Below, in pieces: positions 60,147 through 64,000 of a DNA stretch of 64,000 nt. A program made the translations under genes and the position numbers. The stretch's first letter is position 1, and every line of letters begins with the position of its first letter. Source of the stretch: Phoronis australis. Its lineage: Eukaryota > Phoronida > Phoronidae. The notes under the pieces are model-generated. The model saw only the letters and a program-made list of their open reading frames with translations, was not told the origin of the DNA and did no database searches. Location of the stretch: NCBI GenBank assembly GCA_002633005.1, contig NMRA01000548.1:62001-126000 (forward strand), read 5' to 3'.

Positions 60147-60288
60147 CTGGACAATCACAATGTATAGAATTATTGCAGACTATGAACTCACCAATACTTT
60201 TGTAAATTGACATTTGGTTGGTTTTGGATGGGATTTACAACAGAGATTTGATTTGAGTTACTTATCAAAAATATGTTTTTGTAATGAA

Positions 60289-61014
60289 CATAATAATAAT
60301 AATTAACTTTACTTATGGAGGATAAAATACAATAGATATAAAACATGCTTTAGTCAAAGGCTAATATACAGCATGGTCCTCTGTATCAAAAATTAAATTA
60401 AATAAATTATGATATATGAAAAGAGAAATAAAATAAATTAAGTTACATTAAATTAAATAGTATTTACAAATTGGATTTACAGATTGAATTGAAAGTAAAT
60501 AAAAACTTTTATGTGGTATATACATTGGAGCGACAAAAAGGAGGGACAGCTATGACGACCACAGGTAACTAATGAGTTGGTGTCTGAAATTATCATAACG
60601 GTCAGCCTCCTTTAGACTATTTGGCAAGTTGTTCCACTGTTGATTAGCCTGAATAAAGAAGGACTTGGAATAAAACGAAGTTCTGTGTTTAGTCAAAACC
60701 AAATTATTTGAGGTAGAAAATCTTGTCCTGATTTGGTGGCTATTTCGAACAAGTACGAGGTTACGAGATAAATAAGTCGGTACATTATTGTGAAAACACT
60801 TATGCATCCTACACAAACGCCTATACATAAAATATTTGTCAATAGGGAGCCAGCCCAGGCTGTTAAACATATGAGTTGATGGAGTGTTAAAAGGTTCACC
60901 TAGTGAGTTGAATTTGATGGCTGAACATCTGTTTAAATCAATTGGAGACTCCAGCTTAAAGTACCTACAGGTAAGAGTCTTTGCGGTTCTGGTAATATGA
61001 ATATGACCCACCAT
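60289..61014 (-). mobile_element. 5'-truncated non-LTR retrotransposon (LINE), 3' end of ORF2
   Basis: Minus-strand frame 60550-61014 reads as the C-terminal tail of a LINE reverse transcriptase: FNSLGWLPIDKYFMYRRLCR, HNNVPTYLSRNL, then LTKHRTSFYSKSFFIQANQQ, WNNLP. This is followed by an AT-rich 3' UTR ending in an ATT-type microsatellite (complement of AATAATAATAATT at about 60291-60303). It is nested between the two zinc-binding-domain-like exons. The reverse transcriptase core and endonuclease are absent. A CR1/jockey-type clade is likely. Confidence 0.85.
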
Positions 61015-61145
61015 GAAAATGGAAAATAGAACAAGCTTTCAAAAACTTCTAGACAATTTTGTAAAATGTCCCCCACTAATACGTGTAGTCAATTCTAAAA
61101 ACTTTGTAGTGAGTGAATTTTTAGACAAGATCAGTGAATACTTAC

Positions 61146-61291
61146 AGGTAATAATGTGACTCAGTTAGCAGCTTGCTGCCCACAGCATAGTTTCTTTTTC
61201 AGTTAGAATTTTTTGACACCTGTGACAAGTGCACCGTGGTGGAACTTCTGATGATGCCGGGTAATGATCCAATGAAGTGAGCTCTGGTAGC
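61146..61291 (-). pseudogene. Exon resembling the N-terminal half of the P2X7-type zinc-binding domain, with an in-frame stop
   Basis: Acceptor TGTTTAG|GCTACC at 61292, donor ACCT|GTAAGT at 61145. The frame entered with one base reads LPELTSLDHYPASSEVPPRC then TCHRCQKILTEKETMLWAAS C and hits TAA at 61165-61167, 19 bases before the donor. RCTCHRCQK.LTE.E matches the CxCxxC..(M/L)(P)T..E opening of the P2X7 zinc-binding domain; the CC pair expected next is where the stop falls. This is either a pseudogene or a local sequence error. Confidence 0.45.
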
Positions 61292-61639
61292 CTAAACACA
61301 GAGACTACATGTATAGTAAGTTCTCGCATGGCGACATACTACAGTAAGGCTTTCAATTCCTGCCCTCATTCATGCGATGGATTCAATTCTACAGTGAAAG
61401 GAATTCACTGACTACATTCACACCAATGAGAACATTTTTTTAACACTATAACTCTTATTTATAATGATTATAGGATTTATTTGCCAACATTTACAAAGAC
61501 AACCATTGTATGACTATCAGATTTTTCAATAAAATCATCCAAGTATTTGTTTTATAACTGGCATGATACTTTTTCTGTCGTCAAGAAGACTTTCGACTCG
61601 GTTAACCTCTTGAGCTTTTCTTCCAGAAATGTCCCATAC

Positions 61640-61805
61640 CTGAAAAACAGGGAACTTCGCCGTGTGAACGGTGAGGAATCTTTCTGGGGACTGCGGTTTG
61701 GTTGGTGTTTTATGTGGCATGGGTATGAGGATTTGTACTGTGGGCTTTGTATCTGCTGGTCTAGGATAGGGGTTTGGAGTATCGTAGCTTAATATAGAGA
61801 TGCAG
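61640..61805 (-). CDS. Possible upstream exon, proline-rich, unrecognised
   Basis: Minus-strand open stretch DTPNPYPRPADTKPTVQILI, PMPHKTPTKPQSPERFLTV, ending TAKFPVFQ at a good donor (TTTTCAG|GTATGG). It precedes the zinc-binding-domain-like exon on the same strand, but its phase (0) does not match that exon's required phase, so a direct splice is not supported. Confidence 0.25.
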
Positions 61806-61809
61806 CTAT

Positions 61810-63262
61810 TGTTTCAACGCCCTGCCCTAAGTCATGTACTCTGATTTTCACGAAAGACGTCGCTCTAGTCTGTTGGCGACTGGTCTTTCACGGATGGCAC
61901 TTACATTTACAGAAAATCGGGAAAAACGGGTGCGGTGATGAGACCGGATCACGCGAGATCATATCGGTTCGTTTCCGCGCCAAATAAAGGGCAGAAAAAC
62001 CGATCGATATCGTTGTAATTTGAAAGACTTTCGTAGCAATTATGATCATATTTTTGAAAAAAATGGTAATTATAAACTGTGTAATTGAGAAAGTCCGTAT
62101 TTGTCGACTTGTTTATGTACAAAATAAATACTTAAATGCCTTGTCATGACATACTTGGTGAAAGCCTTATCGATGGAATCCCAGAGTGGAATCGTGACGT
62201 ATCCGTGTGATGTTGGGGTATCTCTAGTACTAATTGAAGCAATTTCAAAACGAAAAACATCATTTAAACGGTTTAGTTACCACTAAGTGAACATAAAAGG
62301 TTCACTGTGCGATTAAAATGAAATAAAACTAGCAGAAGAAGCACAGTTGACAGGTCAACTAATTGCGCTATTGACGTTCCCACACTGAACTGCAATTTGT
62401 TTGCTTATTGGCCCTGTACTTCACCAAACTTTTGTAGATCTTTGCTGTGCGCTAATTACAATGCCATAACAGCAACATTTTTTGCGAGACGTTAGTGATG
62501 ATGATAATGATGATGAATAAACTAGTGGTAACGTTTTGTAGTACTGTTCCAATTAGCGATATAATTCAAGGAAATGACCAAGTAGTTTATGCTCAACCAG
62601 AGGATGTGACATCAACAAGTGACGGTGTGAAATGTTGTTAAAACAAGGAATTAGCTCCCAACGTTGCAACTATGGTAATCGAAGAAGGACACATTGTGTT
62701 AGAATGGTGCGTTTAATGCAGATAAAAATACTTTCAATAATATCTATTCGTATCACAACAGGTTTCACAGCACCAAATTTCTATACCTTTTCTAAAACCC
62801 AGAATTTCCAAATCTGAGCCTGGAAGTTTTTTTACGTAAATCTGGGAAAGCTGCCACAAATAATCACAACATACATTCATTCAACGCAGATGTACTAAAT
62901 AAAAAATAAAAATGCCTCTCAAAGGCACCACAACATGGTATTAACAGGGAACCCAGCAGCCCTTTTAGGTCACCCTGAAGTACAAAAACTTGGGGCAGAG
63001 TCGGAAATTCACAGCATTAAAATAAGATTTTCATGAATGATTTTACAGTTAAAATTTCCCTTTAAGTTTTGATTTTTGACAGAGTAACACCATCAGTGAT
63101 AGCGTTATCAAAGCAACAAATGTGCATAGAACGTCATATAGATATGCATTCTCAACCTTAACTACAGTATATATGGGAAATCCAAAATCTATTAATATTT
63201 CAAATGTTTATATAAAGGTAATCCAGTGTTATACATTGACGTTAGTTGCTAAAGACACGATC
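61810..63262. other. Intergenic region, no supported gene
   Basis: Contains a short GATGAT run at about 62498-62515. No exon or bounded repeat recognised. Confidence 0.4.
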
Positions 63263-63263
63263 T

Positions 63264-63411
63264 TACATGTTCTCAGTCGTTATCCCCCTTATCTAGAGCA
63301 CTCGTGGATTTTGGAGAATTATCACCCTCGGGGCTGACGCCCCTCGGGCGATAATTCTCCAAAATCCACTCGGGCTCTAGATAACGGGGGATAACGACTT
63401 CGCCATGTAAT
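63264..63411. mobile_element. Long near-perfect hairpin (foldback/MITE)
   Basis: TTACATG...GTCGTTATCCCCCTTATCTA opposes TAGATAACGGGGGATAACGAC...CATGTAA. The central part GTGGATTTTGGAGAATTATC / GATAATTCTCCAAAATCCAC folds around a CTGACG loop flanked by CCTCGGGG / CCCCTCGGG. Arms are about 70 bp each with a few mismatches. Confidence 0.85.
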
Positions 63412-64000
63412 AATCTATATTTATCATATAGCACAAGTTCCTTTTGTATGTATCCGTCTAACCAATTAAAATATTATTCTTTGATCAAAACCCCTTTAAG
63501 CATATAAAGCGCTGAGATCATTCAGTGGCTAACTCAGTACACGTATGCAACCGATTGTGACTACACATACTCATCATTTCTTGCGAGAAAAACACTCGTA
63601 GCTTACATATCAGAGAGTCTCTCAAGATTTTTAAATCAAAAGCATTATGTCATGACTCTTTAACCACATTGGTACTGCCACTATTATTATCGGCTTCGTT
63701 AACTGAAGTGGACTATTGATATCTGTTGTCACTTTTCATTTCTACCATTCGTCACTGACATTTTCACCAATATAAAGTAAAGCTGGTGTAAACTACCACA
63801 CCATCACTTAAGATCAAAAACTAAACAATAAGTTGTCATCACTTTTACAACCTCTTTTCTTAAACCAGATCCTCTTATAAACAAGAACAGTTATCAATCA
63901 GTTTTACAGTTAACTAACACGGAATTTTAAAAATCAATTACGCAAAAATTCTCCAGGTTCGGACAGTAAATAATTGTTTTGATCAAAGTCGGAGCTTGTC
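63412..64000. other. Right edge, no supported gene
   Basis: AT-rich sequence with no open frame of note and no recognised repeat. Confidence 0.4.

Noticed and set aside
1-64000. CRISPR array, operon, phage or other prokaryotic defence system
   Set aside because: Spliced genes, SINE/LINE elements and microsatellites show animal nuclear DNA; no regularly spaced short repeats or operon-like gene packing are present.

Overview
The window is a gene-sparse, AT-rich, intron-rich stretch of an animal nuclear genome. It has GT-AG introns, phase-consistent multi-exon genes, dispersed short mobile elements, a (CA)n microsatellite and assembly gaps. Gene content (beta-1,3-GalNAc transferase 2-like, an F-box/WD40 protein, a zeta-crystallin-type quinone oxidoreductase, a secreted fibrinogen-domain protein, a P2X7-type zinc-binding-domain relic) and the style of the repeats suggest an invertebrate deuterostome such as a hemichordate, lancelet or echinoderm. 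That placement is inference; no species-diagnostic sequence was identified.

Layout. 1-8639 (minus): eight exons of a B3GALNT2-like glycosyltransferase, with the C-terminal exons off the left edge. 8640-10038: a spacer between two divergent genes. 10039-17981 (plus): a ten-exon F-box/WD40 gene, 406 residues when spliced. Its exon 3 appears twice because two overlapping, probably allelic, contigs were joined by a single N at 13010. 17982-27848: intergenic sequence with a tRNA-derived SINE, a tandem repeat, a Ulp1/C48-protease-like fragment and a 679-base gap. 27849-34149 (plus): a complete seven-coding-exon zeta-crystallin/quinone oxidoreductase gene, 329 residues. 34150-43741: intergenic, with a decayed cytidine-deaminase-like relic and a second SINE on the other strand. 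43742-55610 (plus): a complete five-exon secreted protein of 326 residues (signal peptide, PAN/apple-like Cys-rich region, fibrinogen-related domain), whose large introns are full of repeats. 55611-64000: palindromic elements, a direct-repeat-flanked element, a LINE 3' fragment, two exons resembling the P2X7 cytoplasmic zinc-binding domain, and a long hairpin near the right edge.

The genes do not form an operon or an obvious pathway: one is a Golgi/ER glycosyltransferase, one a ubiquitin-ligase substrate receptor, one a cytosolic oxidoreductase and one a secreted lectin-like protein. Exon boundaries were set by hand from splice motifs, reading-frame continuity and family knowledge. In all four main genes every junction keeps frame, which is strong internal support. 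No prokaryote-type system is present. The most informative observations are the haplotype-join artefact inside the WD40 gene, the P2X7-type zinc-binding-domain remnant, the degenerate deaminase-like relic, and several previously unnamed palindromic element families.
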